This document shows positions 1 to 7,571 of a stretch of 14,632 bases of DNA, piece after piece. The stretch is from Chloroflexota bacterium (GTDB lineage Bacteria; Chloroflexota; UBA11872; VXNJ01), in the NCBI GenBank assembly GCA_026708165.1, contig JAPOVO010000227.1, positions 1 to 14,632 on the forward strand, in the 5' to 3' direction. The notes below the pieces were generated by a model, which searched no databases, was not told the origin of the DNA, and worked only from the letters and a program-made list of their open reading frames with translations. Made by a program: the position numbers and the translations under genes. The number at the start of each line of letters is the position of its first letter. Position 1 is the stretch's first letter.

Positions 1-271
1 TCGCTATCGGCAGACCCGGCAGACCCGCTCCGGAGCCTACGTCAACGAGGCGGCCGCTACCGCCGGGAATGTGGGACTCGATGAGGGGGACGGCGGCCAG
101 CGAGTCGGCGAGATGAACTATGTCCAGTTCGGCCACCGTTGATTTTCCGATGAGACCTCGTGGGGCGGCCGTCTCGCGCAAGCGGTCGCCGTACGCCAAA
201 AGGCGGTCAATCACGTCGGGCGGTCGAGGCTCCACGCCCAGAGCACCGATTATTTGCTCAAGTCGAGTCAA
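1..271 (-). CDS. rsmG: 16S rRNA (guanine-N7) methyltransferase RsmG, N-terminal 90 residues, runs off the left edge
   Basis: Translating the minus strand gives 90 residues that fit the start of RsmG (GidB), the SAM-dependent enzyme that methylates a guanine N7 in 16S rRNA. Two things are visible. There is an N-terminal helix pair (LTRLEQIIGALGV, then VIDRLLAYGDRL) that matches the layout of the family. There is also the SAM-binding motif I, VDVGSGAGLPGLPIA, at residues 76-90, preceded by HLADSL, the counterpart of the usual H-x-x-DS segment. The TTG at 271 is the best start because residue 1 then lines up with the family's N-terminus; GGGGGA lies about 10 nt before it. In this frame a TGA lies upstream with no ATG or GTG before the TTG. 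The usual WN..NLT segment is replaced by RETAAPRGLIGKST, so the family call rests mainly on motif I and the DSL segment. It is divergent from the HIT gene. Confidence 0.85.
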   Translation of the reverse strand, partial: MTRLEQIIGALGVEPRPPDVIDRLLAYGDRLRETAAPRGLIGKSTVAELDIVHLADSLAAVPLIESHIPGGSGRLVDVGSGAGLPGLPIA

Positions 272-312
272 AACTTCGAGTTCCCCCGGGCAAGATTCGG
301 CGATGTAGTCTT

Positions 313-322
313 TGATATATCA
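313..322. promoter_or_regulatory. Possible extended -10 element and 10-bp palindrome in the rsmG/HIT divergent gap
   Basis: The 80-bp gap between rsmG and the HIT gene contains TGATATATCA, a perfect 10-bp palindrome. On the plus strand it reads as an extended -10 (TG-A-TATATC), which would place transcription start near 328, about 24 nt before the HIT start codon. No -35 matching TTGACA sits 16-18 nt upstream. Palindromic AT-rich hexamers occur by chance, so this is only a candidate. Confidence 0.25.
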
Positions 323-351
323 CGGCGGAGACCAAAAACACCGAGGTTGAC

Positions 352-846
352 TTGGATCGACTGTGGAGCCCCTGGCGCATGGAATGGATCGAGTCGGACA
401 CGCCGGGCGAGGACGACTGCCCGTTCTGCATTACGCGCGAGGCCGCTCGCGAGCTTCCGGGACTCATCGTGGCAACGTCGGAACATTGCTATGCGACACT
501 CAACCTTTACCCGTATAACGGCGGTCACATAATGATCCTGCCGTACCGTCATGTTGGGGATATCACCGACTTTCTGCCTGAAGAACAGGCGGACTTATTC
601 GCCAACCTTCAGTCTGGAGTGACCGCTCTTCGATCGGCGATGAGCCCCAACGGGTTCAATATCGGGTTGAACCTAGGCTCCGCGGCAGGAGCAGGCGTTC
701 CCGGCCACTTTCACTTCCATATAGTCCCTCGCTGGGCAGGGGATACCAACTTCATGCCCGCGATAGGCCAGACGAAGGTCATGCCGGAGACGCTGGAGCA
801 GACCAAGAGCCGCATCGTGGCGGCGTGGCCGCGCCAGCGCCAATAA
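352..846 (+). CDS. HIT-family nucleotide hydrolase/transferase (Ap4A-phosphorylase-like)
   Basis: This 164-residue protein opens with MDRLWSPWRMEWI, the typical start of the HIT branch that includes the mycobacterial Ap4A phosphorylase. A CPFC pair follows at residues 23-26, a likely zinc site in this branch. The histidine triad is HFHFH at residues 119-123, followed by IVPRW; the middle histidine is the nucleophile that forms the nucleotidyl intermediate. Substrates in the family are dinucleoside polyphosphates or nucleotide conjugates; which one applies here cannot be read from sequence. The start is TTG, preceded by GAGG at 343-346 with a 5-nt spacer, and an N-terminus beginning with the conserved segment supports it. 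The gene ends 2 nt before the end of the convergent lepB. Confidence 0.9.
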   Translation: MDRLWSPWRMEWIESDTPGEDDCPFCITREAARELPGLIVATSEHCYATLNLYPYNGGHIMILPYRHVGDITDFLPEEQADLFANLQSGVTALRSAMSPNGFNIGLNLGSAAGAGVPGHFHFHIVPRWAGDTNFMPAIGQTKVMPETLEQTKSRIVAAWPRQRQ

Positions 847-848
847 AC

Positions 849-1445
849 CTAGGCGGCCGGCCGGTCTTCAGCGGGCCCCAGCGAGCGGACCGGCGCGGGG
901 ATCAAGGTCGGACTGTGCTCCGGGAAGAAGCCGAATTTCGCAAACGGCCAGTAGATCACCCAGACCTTCCCTACGATCGCCGCCAGCGGCACGGCCCCGA
1001 ACCGCCTGGAGTCTTCGCTGACCGACCGGTTGTCGCCAAGCACGAAGTAGCTCCCTGCAGGGATTCTCACCGGTGGGACGACCGCGGTGCCCAGTCGATC
1101 TACGTAGCCGGTCTCTTCAATTTCCAGGCCGTTGACGAACACCCGTCCGGTGCGCATCTCAATCGTCTCGCCGGGCATACCTACGATCCGCTTGACAAGG
1201 TCCTCGCTGTCGCCGCCGGGCTTTCGGAATACCACTACGTCACCGCGCTCCGGACTCGAATTTATGTACGACAACTTGCTCACCAGAACCAGCTCGTTGG
1301 AAATCAGATTCGGATGCATGCTCGGTCCCTGGACGCGAAAATTCTGCATGACAAGTCTGGTGGCGAAGAATATGAACAGAGCCAGCAGGACAGTCTCAAG
1401 GACTTCGAGGGCAACGATTTGGTACCGCCGATCAAGTGATAGCAC
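849..1445 (-). CDS. lepB: Signal peptidase I
   Basis: The 198-residue membrane protease removes signal peptides from Sec- and Tat-exported proteins on the outer face of the cytoplasmic membrane. One N-terminal transmembrane helix spans roughly residues 12-33. All family boxes are present: the nucleophile Ser42 in QGPSMHP (box B), the general-base Lys85 in LVKRIVGMPGE (box D), and GDNR at 137-140 followed by SEDSRRFG (box E). The size and single anchor match the short form common in Gram-positives and Chloroflexota. The start is GTG at 1445; the only upstream SD-like stretch (GAGG) is about 16 nt away, so initiation looks weak. It is head-to-head with lspA, and its 3' end meets the HIT gene tail to tail. 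Confidence 0.95.
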   Translation of the reverse strand: MLSLDRRYQIVALEVLETVLLALFIFFATRLVMQNFRVQGPSMHPNLISNELVLVSKLSYINSSPERGDVVVFRKPGGDSEDLVKRIVGMPGETIEMRTGRVFVNGLEIEETGYVDRLGTAVVPPVRIPAGSYFVLGDNRSVSEDSRRFGAVPLAAIVGKVWVIYWPFAKFGFFPEHSPTLIPAPVRSLGPAEDRPAA

Positions 1446-1471
1446 TAGGCTGCGTATCCAACCTCGCCGGC

Positions 1472-1477
1472 GTTATA
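1472..1477 (-). promoter_or_regulatory. Candidate -10 element for lepB
   Basis: Reading the minus strand, TATAAC (5 of 6 matches to TATAAT) lies 26 nt before the lepB GTG start. Transcription would begin near 1465 and leave a leader of about 20 nt. The stretch 16-17 nt further upstream does not match TTGACA, so the call rests on one hexamer and its position. Confidence 0.3.
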
Positions 1478-1534
1478 GAAGTGACTAAATACCGTTTGAC
1501 TGCACCTGTGGGAATCCAGATTAGGAGATGCATC

Positions 1535-1570
1535 ATGCTAACATCGACCGTACCCATGGATGCCGTTTAG
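1535..1570 (+). other. Possible 11-codon leader ORF upstream of and in frame with lspA
   Basis: AGGAG at 1523-1527 is followed after 7 nt by an ATG that opens MLTSTVPMDAV and then a TAG. This is the best Shine-Dalgarno plus ATG arrangement anywhere upstream of lspA. The reading frame is the same as lspA: after the TAG, 19 sense codons without another stop lead to the lspA TTG. It could be a translated leader peptide, the original lspA start cut off by an amber mutation or sequencing error, or chance. Nothing in the peptide points to a specific attenuation mechanism. Confidence 0.3.
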
Positions 1571-1627
1571 CGGAGGCCTGCCCTGCGATCGTCGTCGGCG
1601 GCATCTCGTCCCTTCCTCAATTCAAAC

Positions 1628-2137
1628 TTGCCGACCAACGCCAGAGCAGCAATACCCACGGCCTTGGTGGGCGCCCTGATTGTGATCCTGGACCAGATCG
1701 TCAAGGTCCTGCTCGCGCCCTATTTGCAATCTCAGCCCGGCTGGCAAGTCTGGGCAATTGAGCCAATCGTGAAGCTTCGCCTCGTTCACAACTCGGGATT
1801 CGTGTTTGGCCTATTTTCCGACAGCGCCCCCGCCTGGGTTGTTTCGCTCGTCGTGATAGCGGCTATAGGCGCGATTGCCCTGGTCTTCACGCGCCAAATC
1901 GAATCGCCAAGCCTCCCCACGCGAATCGTATTCGGGCTGACTTTCGGCGGCGCCATCGGAAACCTGATCGACCGCTTTCGGCTTGGCTACGTAATCGATT
2001 ACGTCGACTTCGGCTGGTGGCCTGTCTTCAACATCGCGGACTCCGCGATAAATATCTCGATAGTGGCATTTATAGTCCTGCTGCTACTCGGGCGCGTGGA
2101 AAGACCCTCCGCAACTCCATCATCCTTCATGGAGTAA
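1628..2137 (+). CDS. lspA: Lipoprotein signal peptidase (signal peptidase II)
   Basis: The 169-residue integral membrane aspartyl protease cleaves lipid-modified prolipoproteins. Four hydrophobic segments are visible, near residues 12-30, 68-87, 98-115 and 137-155. The two catalytic aspartates lie in the family motifs GNLIDR (Asp115) and FNIADSAIN (Asp138), and the N-x-G-x-x-FG box is present as NSGFVFG at 55-61. TTG at 1628 gives an N-terminus of normal length (first conserved Asp at residue 22), but no Shine-Dalgarno sequence precedes it. In frame there is no earlier ATG, GTG or TTG until a TAG at 1568. The next gene, a pseudouridine synthase, starts about 60 nt after the stop; this lspA-RluD order is common in bacteria. 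Confidence 0.95.
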   Translation: MPTNARAAIPTALVGALIVILDQIVKVLLAPYLQSQPGWQVWAIEPIVKLRLVHNSGFVFGLFSDSAPAWVVSLVVIAAIGAIALVFTRQIESPSLPTRIVFGLTFGGAIGNLIDRFRLGYVIDYVDFGWWPVFNIADSAINISIVAFIVLLLLGRVERPSATPSSFME

Positions 2138-2199
2138 GGCTTCTGACGACGAAACCGGGGCCTGGACCCGCCGGCGGCAAAGGGGGCGTAACCATCGTC

Positions 2200-3159
2200 G
2201 TGGCCGAAGCAGACTCCGGGCGCAGGATCGACGAATGGCTCGCCAGCCAACGCCGAGGTCTGAGCCGCACTCGCGCCGCGAAGCTGATAAGGACGGGATG
2301 GGTGCTTGTCAACGGCGACCCGGCAAAATCGTCGCGTCGCCTCGAACAGGCGGACGAAGTCGAACTGTGGCCGAGCCACAGCGAGTCTGCTATCCCATGC
2401 CCGCAGCACGTTGAGTTTGAAGTCGTTTACGAAGACCGGGGCATCGTCGCGGTCGACAAGCCGCCCCACCTAGCGGTCCATCCCGGCGCGGGCCGGCCCG
2501 ACGGGACTCTCGTAAACGGGCTCCTCTCGCGCTATCCCGACATCGCAACCGTTGGCGGACCAGGCCGTCCGGGAATTGTCCATCGCCTGGACATGGATAC
2601 CAGCGGAATGATCCTGATCGCACGGACAGACGAAGAGTACCTAAGCCTCGTCGAACAGTTCGCCAGCCGCACGGTCGCCAAAACCTACCTGGCGCTGGTC
2701 GAGGGTGCGCTGCCCCACGAGTCCGGGCTTGTCTCGGCGCCACTCGGACGCCAAGCATCAGACAGAAGGAAGATGCAGGTCGACTGGTCGGGCAAGGAGG
2801 CCGCGACCCGATTTCGCGTCGTTGCCAGATCAGACCGCGCCAGCTTCCTGGAGCTGGACCTGATAACGGGCAGAACTCACCAGATCAGAGTGCATCTCGC
2901 GGCGGTGGGGCATTGGGTGATCGGCGATGCAACATATGGCAAGCCTGTTCCAGGACCATCGACTCGCGGCCGGGCGCAGCAGGCGCCACGGCAGATGCTG
3001 CATGCCTGGCGGATCTCCGCCGAGCGCCGCGACGGTTCTCGATTCACCTGCCACGCGAAGCTGCCGGATGATTTTCTACGTGCGGCGGAGGAGCTGGGCA
3101 TCGCCGAATCCGTACTCGCCCCCTACGTCCACACTGGCTGGACCGCTAACCCCAGGTGA
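2200..3159 (+). CDS. RluA/RluD-family 23S rRNA pseudouridine synthase
   Basis: With the GTG at 2200 the protein has 319 residues, normal for RluD-type enzymes, which isomerise uridines in 23S rRNA. An S4 RNA-binding domain covers about residues 8-56 (RRIDEWLA, then KLIRTGWVLVNG). The catalytic domain follows, starting with VVYEDRGIVAVDKPP, with the active-site motif HRLDMDTSG and its catalytic Asp131. The family's late motifs LITGRTHQIRVHL and GDATYG are also present. The open frame reaches back to 2017 inside lspA, but the S4 domain begins right after 2200 and a 180-nt overlap is unlikely. GGGGG at 2182-2186 is a distant SD, and coupling to lspA is possible. The TGA stop overlaps the next gene's GTG by 4 nt. 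Position specificity (RluD, RluC or other) cannot be decided. Confidence 0.9.
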   Translation: MAEADSGRRIDEWLASQRRGLSRTRAAKLIRTGWVLVNGDPAKSSRRLEQADEVELWPSHSESAIPCPQHVEFEVVYEDRGIVAVDKPPHLAVHPGAGRPDGTLVNGLLSRYPDIATVGGPGRPGIVHRLDMDTSGMILIARTDEEYLSLVEQFASRTVAKTYLALVEGALPHESGLVSAPLGRQASDRRKMQVDWSGKEAATRFRVVARSDRASFLELDLITGRTHQIRVHLAAVGHWVIGDATYGKPVPGPSTRGRAQQAPRQMLHAWRISAERRDGSRFTCHAKLPDDFLRAAEELGIAESVLAPYVHTGWTANPR

Positions 3160-4250
3160 ACCCGGCCGCACGGATCGAACTGCCCATCCCCGGCGGCCCC
3201 GATGCAATCACTCCCGAATGGCTCACAGCGGCGCTGCGGCATTCGAACGCGTCGGCAGGCGCAACGGTGAAGTCGCTGAAATGGACGCCGCTCAAGCGGG
3301 GCAGGCTCAGCCGGATCGTTCGCATTCACCCGGAATTCGCTCCTGGCGGCACGACCGGGCCGAGATCGATCATTGCCAAATTCCACCCCCTAAATCCGGC
3401 GTCGAGAGGGCCGGCAAACGCCTTCGCAAAGTCGGAAACAGGTTTTTACAAGCATTTCGCAGAGCGGTCTGAGTTGCGAACGCCGCTTTGCCATTACGGT
3501 CGGCACGACCCGGAGTCTTCAAGATTCGTGCTCCTGATCGAGGACCTGGAAGCCAACAGCCGCCGCTTTGAAGGGGAGACCTGCACTCCCAGCGAGGCGA
3601 AGCTTGCGCTAAGAAATCTCGCCGCGTTCCAGGCCGCTTCGTGGGACCGCCCAGGACGGGGCCGACCGGCATTCCTTGAGCGGCTGGATGACTCCAAACA
3701 TACCGCCCTTCAGGGTGCAGGCTTGCCCGCGCTCCTTGCCGAGAATCCCCCTATCGATCCCGAATCGCGGGTCTCCGCCGAGCGAGAGTTCCTTTTAGTT
3801 CGCAATCGTCTCTCGCGCCCGCCGCTGACGATAGTTCTGGACGACGTTCACGTGGGTAACCTCTTCCAGGGCTTGGGCGCAGGAATGCCCGTAATCACTT
3901 TCATCGACTTTCAGTTTGTGTGCCTGGCCCGCGGGCCGCTCGACGTGGCGCGGCTGCTGGCCGGGAGCCTCGCTCCAGACACGCGCCGAGCAGTCGAGAT
4001 GCGGCTTCTGAGGGCATATCACGACGCGCTGACTAGCGGCCGGGTAGTGGACTATTCCATCGAGGACTGTTTGCGGGACTACCGTCTAGGCCTGCTGTGG
4101 GGCTTGCTTCGACTTCTCACGAACAATCTGGTGATGAAGGCTATATCGGTTGACGCGCCGCCTGATGCCCGGACGGAACTGGCCCACCAAATCGAACGCT
4201 TCTCGGCCGCAGTCGACGATCTGGACTGCCGAGAACTGCTGAGAGACTGA
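3156..4250 (+). CDS. Aminoglycoside phosphotransferase/CHK-type small-molecule kinase
   Basis: The 364-residue protein has the protein-kinase-like fold of the APH/CHK (ecdysteroid kinase-like) group, whose members phosphorylate hydroxyls on small molecules. Visible landmarks are IIAKFH with the ATP-binding Lys75, SETGFY with Glu94 as its partner on helix C, the hinge FVLLIEDLE near 124-132, the catalytic loop VLDDVHVGNLF with Asp230 and Asn235, and the metal-binding IDFQ with Asp251. The catalytic loop normally reads H-G-D-x-H-x-x-N; here the first two residues are Leu-Asp, although the catalytic Asp, second His and Asn remain. The start is GTG, overlapping the preceding stop codon by 4 nt, so it is probably translated from the lspA-RluD message. 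The substrate is unknown, and a link to antibiotic resistance is not supported. Confidence 0.8.
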   Translation: MNPAARIELPIPGGPDAITPEWLTAALRHSNASAGATVKSLKWTPLKRGRLSRIVRIHPEFAPGGTTGPRSIIAKFHPLNPASRGPANAFAKSETGFYKHFAERSELRTPLCHYGRHDPESSRFVLLIEDLEANSRRFEGETCTPSEAKLALRNLAAFQAASWDRPGRGRPAFLERLDDSKHTALQGAGLPALLAENPPIDPESRVSAEREFLLVRNRLSRPPLTIVLDDVHVGNLFQGLGAGMPVITFIDFQFVCLARGPLDVARLLAGSLAPDTRRAVEMRLLRAYHDALTSGRVVDYSIEDCLRDYRLGLLWGLLRLLTNNLVMKAISVDAPPDARTELAHQIERFSAAVDDLDCRELLRD

Positions 4251-4274
4251 ACAGCGGCGGTCGCGCTCTCTCCG

Positions 4275-5078
4275 CTAGACCCGCTCGGCCAGGAACTCGT
4301 AGCTCGATCTCATGCAATCGAAAATGTCGCGGCGCGCGGCGTCCTGTTCGACGATCCAATACTCGGTTCCCGCCGCCTGGGCAGCCGGGATTATCGAGTC
4401 CCAGTCGAGGTTGCCCTCGCCAACCGCGGCGTAGAACGGCGCGGCGCGGCTTCCGCCTTCGGGGGGCAGAATCTCCATGTCCTTGACGTGTACGTAGGTC
4501 GAACGTCCGTGTATGCGTCCGAACAGCGCCGCGGGATTGACTCCGGCAAACGCGGCCCAGTACACATCGACCTCCATAAGCAGCTCGGTTCCACCGCGCT
4601 CGATCAAGGTGTCCAGGTAAGTGGGGCCGCCGGGCTCGGACCTGATGAACTCGTGGGCGTGATTGTGATAGCCGAACGAGATGCCGTGCGACTTGAGCTT
4701 TTCGATCACGGCGGCGGAGTCGTCGACGAACCTTGAATACGAATCCGCTTCGTATGGATCGTACTCGTCTTGAAGCATCGGCACGGCAACGAACCCGCAT
4801 CCGATAGTCTCCAGGAATTCGATTTCCCGGTCGGTATCGTCCCGCAGCGCCAACCAGCGGCGATGCGCGCCAATGCATTCAAGTCCGATGTCGTCCATCA
4901 GCGCGCGGGCCATCCGGGGCGGCGTGTCCGCGTCATCTCCCTCGACTGCCGCGATTGCAGAGAACTGCACCGTGTCGTAGCCGATGGCCTTGATTTTCCT
5001 GAGCGAAGCCTCGAACTCGCGGCGGTTCGAGGTGAACTCGCGCACCGAATAGAGTTGAGCGGCTATATGGCTCCGCAC
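4275..5078 (-). CDS. Sugar phosphate isomerase/epimerase-like TIM-barrel protein (xylose isomerase-like, AP_endonuc_2)
   Basis: The 267-residue protein fits the cytoplasmic xylose isomerase-like TIM-barrel family that includes inosose dehydratases, hydroxypyruvate isomerases and sugar epimerases. The order of metal-site motifs is as in the family: YHNHAHEF near 137-144, LLMEVDVYW near 166-174, YVHVKDM near 195-201 and IVEQD near 242-246. It also begins with an AAQLYSVR segment typical of this group. The start is GTG at 5078 with AAGGAAGG (plus strand 5089-5096) 10 nt upstream. It converges with the kinase gene, leaving 24 nt between stops. It stands alone on its strand, so context gives no pathway; a metal-dependent isomerase or epimerase of a carbohydrate or polyol is the safest reading. 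Confidence 0.85.
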   Translation of the reverse strand: MRSHIAAQLYSVREFTSNRREFEASLRKIKAIGYDTVQFSAIAAVEGDDADTPPRMARALMDDIGLECIGAHRRWLALRDDTDREIEFLETIGCGFVAVPMLQDEYDPYEADSYSRFVDDSAAVIEKLKSHGISFGYHNHAHEFIRSEPGGPTYLDTLIERGGTELLMEVDVYWAAFAGVNPAALFGRIHGRSTYVHVKDMEILPPEGGSRAAPFYAAVGEGNLDWDSIIPAAQAAGTEYWIVEQDAARRDIFDCMRSSYEFLAERV

Positions 5079-5324
5079 GGCAACACCGCCTTCCTTGGCC
5101 TATTGCGTCGGACGGTACGCTAGCAGCCCGCGCCGGATAGCGCCAACGGCAACCCGCACGGACCAAAACCGACCGTACACGACCGGCGCATTCGCGAGCC
5201 AGGGGAAGTCGCGTCCAGCGGGACCGGCCCGTCGGCAATCGCAAGTAGAATTCCTGGCGATGTCGAGTCATATCGATCGAGTCGAGCCGACCATTTTGTA
5301 TGTGGCCGGCTGAAGGGGGGCGCA

Positions 5325-6080
5325 GTGTATCTGATTCGCTATGAAGTCGATGGACGGGAGCATCACGGCATTCTGGAGGACGGCGAGATAGCCGAAATCG
5401 AGGGCGATTTCTTTGGCGCGCTCGACCGAACCGGAGAGACAGCCGCACTCGCGGACGTGGTCGTCAAGTATCCGACCTCGCCGTCGAAGATCATCAACGT
5501 GGCGGGAAACTACCTGAGCCACATCGGCGACAGCCCGCCGTTCAACAAACCTCAGCCGTTTCTCGCGACGCCATCTTCAGCACTGGATCCCGATCAATCT
5601 ATCCGGATTCCGGCGGGCGCGGAAAACGTCCATTACGAAGGGGAAATGGCGGTGATTATCGGTCGCCGAGCCAGCAATGTTCCGGAATCGAGCGCGGGCG
5701 ACTATATTCTCGGAGTTTGCGCGGCCAACGACGTGAGCGAGCGGGACTGGCAGGGGGGCGACGACAACGACGTTCAGTGGTGGAGAGCGAAGTCGGCGGA
5801 CACGTTCTCCCCGTTCGGCCCCTGGATCGCGACCGGTCTCGACTACTCGAACCTCGATTTGGCGACCCGGCTGAACGGCGAGACAGTGCAGAGCTGCAAC
5901 ACTTCCGAATTGATCTACGGGGTCGACGAGGTTATCGCGTTCGTGACGCGCTACATGACGCTGGAGCCGGGGGACGTCATCTTCACTGGCACGTCCGGCG
6001 AAACGTCGCCGATGAGCGCGGGCGACGTCGTGGAAGTCGAGCTCGAAGGCTGCGGCGTACTCCGCAACACCGTCAGTTAG
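5325..6080 (+). CDS. Fumarylacetoacetate hydrolase-family protein (FAHD1/HpcE-like)
   Basis: The 251-residue protein has the N-terminal DUF2437-like segment (residues 1-60, MYLIRYE to KIINVAGNY) followed by the FAH catalytic domain. The metal-binding acids are visible: Glu105 and Glu107 in HYEGEMAVIIG, and Asp136 in ANDVSERDWQ. RAKSADTFSPFGPW near 154-167 and VIFTGTSGET near 218-227 are the other conserved blocks. Members cleave or decarboxylate beta-keto and acylpyruvate compounds in aromatic catabolism or act on oxaloacetate; the exact reaction cannot be told here. The start is GTG with a strong GGGGGG SD (5315-5320) 4 nt upstream. It is divergent from the TIM-barrel gene across a 246-bp gap in which I saw no convincing promoter or repeat. 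Confidence 0.9.
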   Translation: MYLIRYEVDGREHHGILEDGEIAEIEGDFFGALDRTGETAALADVVVKYPTSPSKIINVAGNYLSHIGDSPPFNKPQPFLATPSSALDPDQSIRIPAGAENVHYEGEMAVIIGRRASNVPESSAGDYILGVCAANDVSERDWQGGDDNDVQWWRAKSADTFSPFGPWIATGLDYSNLDLATRLNGETVQSCNTSELIYGVDEVIAFVTRYMTLEPGDVIFTGTSGETSPMSAGDVVEVELEGCGVLRNTVS

Positions 6081-6183
6081 CTCCGCGATCCCGCGCACTT
6101 TGTATTTGTCGAGTGCGTAGCCGTCGCTTGGCGCACCGAGACAGGAGTGAAACGGCGCGGCCAGCGGGTCCTCGACTAGGCGG

Positions 6184-7359
6184 TTAGTCCTGGCCCCTCG
6201 TGGGACTCAATAGCTTTCTGGCGAGAGTGTCGTCGGAGTCCAGAATCCGGACCAGCTCGTCCTTGCAAGCCGTCCGCTGCTCGTCGGTCATACCGTTCTG
6301 CTCTGAATCCGCAAGCAATTCAAGCAGCGCGCGAGCGCGGTCTTCCGTCGACGTTAGCTTGCGAACCGGCCTTGACCGCCCCAGTCTTACGGCCAGGTAG
6401 ACAAAGAGCGATCCGAGCGCCACGGCAATTGACGCCACTCCCCACTGCGTTGACGTGACGGCAGCAACTCTCGACGCGAGGGAAGGACCGGGAGGTCTTA
6501 TTGCGAGCGTGAGGTTTTGTCCCGCAGCTAGCGGCTCGACATTCCGCCATACCCATAGCTGACGGCCTTCAATCGTCGCGTCATCGCCGCGCTGGACTCC
6601 ATCCGCGCTCAGAAACAATTCTTCGGCCGGAGCCATAATCACAAGCTCAGCGGTCCTCAATGGCGTCTGACGCGGAATATCGATCCCCTCCAGACGCCAC
6701 GGGAAAGAGTACGCAAAGCTGATTTGATTCGAGCCGGGGTAGATCGGCCTCCGAATCGACACGCTGTCCGTCCCGAACTCTACTTGGTCAGAGTCGAATC
6801 CGAGCATAACGACAAAGTTGAAAGCCCCCTGAGGCAGCGGGAACGAAAGCGGGTTTGCGGAATCCGGTTTCGCAACGAACGCCCGGTCGCTGGGATTTGT
6901 GAGCGTGACGATCTCGAGCGCTCGCACCGCCGTGTCGGACTGCGGCGTGTAAACCACGACGTGACGCGCTATTTCGACTCCCGGATCATCAGAGACCACG
7001 TCGTAGACCGTTATGTCAACCTGGACTACGTCGGTACCGGAGAATGCAAAGGCGTCACTGGTAAACGGCGCACCCTGGTGCTCGACCCGGACCTGATAGA
7101 CGATCTGGCTGTCGGTCTCCAGCCCTTCGAAACCGAATTCGCCGTTGTCGTCCGCCGCAGTATTGAAAGTCTCGACGGCGATCCCGGCCACGTACTTCGT
7201 CAGCGTTACGGGCAGCTCGGGCGGGACCGTGCTCCCGGAGGTGCCGGTTGTAACCACTCCCACCACGACGCCCGGCCCATCAGCCGCCACGGCTCCCGGC
7301 CATGCGGCGGCGAACAGGGCCGCCACGAATAAAACCGAGCGAGCGATTCTCGTTATCAA
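6184..7359 (-). CDS. Exported, membrane-anchored beta-rich protein of unknown function
   Basis: I read a 391-residue protein from the TTG at 7359, because TTGGAG lies 5 nt upstream and the N-terminus is then a clean signal peptide (ITR, a hydrophobic stretch, cleavage near AVA-AD at about 26). Longer upstream TTG and GTG starts are possible. Residues 30-110 resemble a carboxypeptidase-regulatory or Cna B-like beta-sandwich (V-x-G-V-V at the start, then D-x-x-G-x-F-x-F). A second beta-rich region runs to about 295. A transmembrane helix covers about 306-326, followed by a basic stretch and a charged helical cytoplasmic tail (335-385) with ARALLELLADSEQNG. Such tails occur in small cytochrome c-biogenesis-associated proteins, but that link is only suggestive. 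No heme motif or catalytic motif is visible. The gene is monocistronic. Confidence 0.7.
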   Translation of the reverse strand: MITRIARSVLFVAALFAAAWPGAVAADGPGVVVGVVTTGTSGSTVPPELPVTLTKYVAGIAVETFNTAADDNGEFGFEGLETDSQIVYQVRVEHQGAPFTSDAFAFSGTDVVQVDITVYDVVSDDPGVEIARHVVVYTPQSDTAVRALEIVTLTNPSDRAFVAKPDSANPLSFPLPQGAFNFVVMLGFDSDQVEFGTDSVSIRRPIYPGSNQISFAYSFPWRLEGIDIPRQTPLRTAELVIMAPAEELFLSADGVQRGDDATIEGRQLWVWRNVEPLAAGQNLTLAIRPPGPSLASRVAAVTSTQWGVASIAVALGSLFVYLAVRLGRSRPVRKLTSTEDRARALLELLADSEQNGMTDEQRTACKDELVRILDSDDTLARKLLSPTRGQD

Positions 7360-7440
7360 AATCACTCCAAGTACTAAATTTGAGACCACGGGTCTGCCAA
7401 GCGTCGGCAACGCGCGCCACCAAACAGGTTCCGCTCAGTC

Positions 7441-7467
7441 AAGTCTGCCAAAACTCCGCGCAGACTT
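7441..7467. repeat. 8-bp inverted repeat in the 260-bp divergent gap
   Basis: AAGTCTGC (7441-7448) and its exact reverse complement GCAGACTT (7460-7467) are separated by 11 nt. The element lies 81 nt upstream of the exported-protein start and about 150 nt before the DUF169 gene. No T-run follows on either strand, so it is not an intrinsic terminator. It may be a regulator site or chance. The rest of the gap 7360-7619 shows no gene I can support. Confidence 0.3.
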
Positions 7468-7571
7468 CTCAGCGTGGGCTCCGGCTCATTGCTCAGGTTG
7501 GAGCCGCCAGTCGGTCGCGGGCCGAGCCGTCGACTTGGGCCAACAGCGAAACGCGGTGCAAGTTGTCTGTT

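Noticed and set aside
825..1439. Long plus-strand open frame opposite lepB
   Set aside because: It is the antisense of an intact signal peptidase I with all catalytic boxes, and its own translation is Arg- and Pro-rich with no family resemblance.
1496..1524. TTGACT with a hexamer GATTAG 17 nt later as an lspA promoter
   Set aside because: The -35 is good but the -10 matches only 3 of 6 positions, so I did not call it.
2017..2199. Longer start of the pseudouridine synthase
   Set aside because: It would lie deep inside lspA, and the S4 domain begins immediately after the GTG at 2200, so the extra residues have no domain content.
3156..4250. Antibiotic-resistance aminoglycoside kinase
   Set aside because: The fold is APH-like, but the catalytic loop and length fit the broad CHK/APH group, and it sits in a housekeeping operon with no resistance or mobile genes nearby.
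6094..6117. CGCACT...AGTGCG stem between the FAH and exported-protein genes as a bidirectional terminator
   Set aside because: Six pairs with a 12-nt loop and no T-run on either strand is too weak to call.
7483..7510. GCTCAGGTTGGAGC resembling a tRNA D-arm
   Set aside because: No T-arm (GGTTCRA-type), anticodon arm or acceptor pairing can be built around it.
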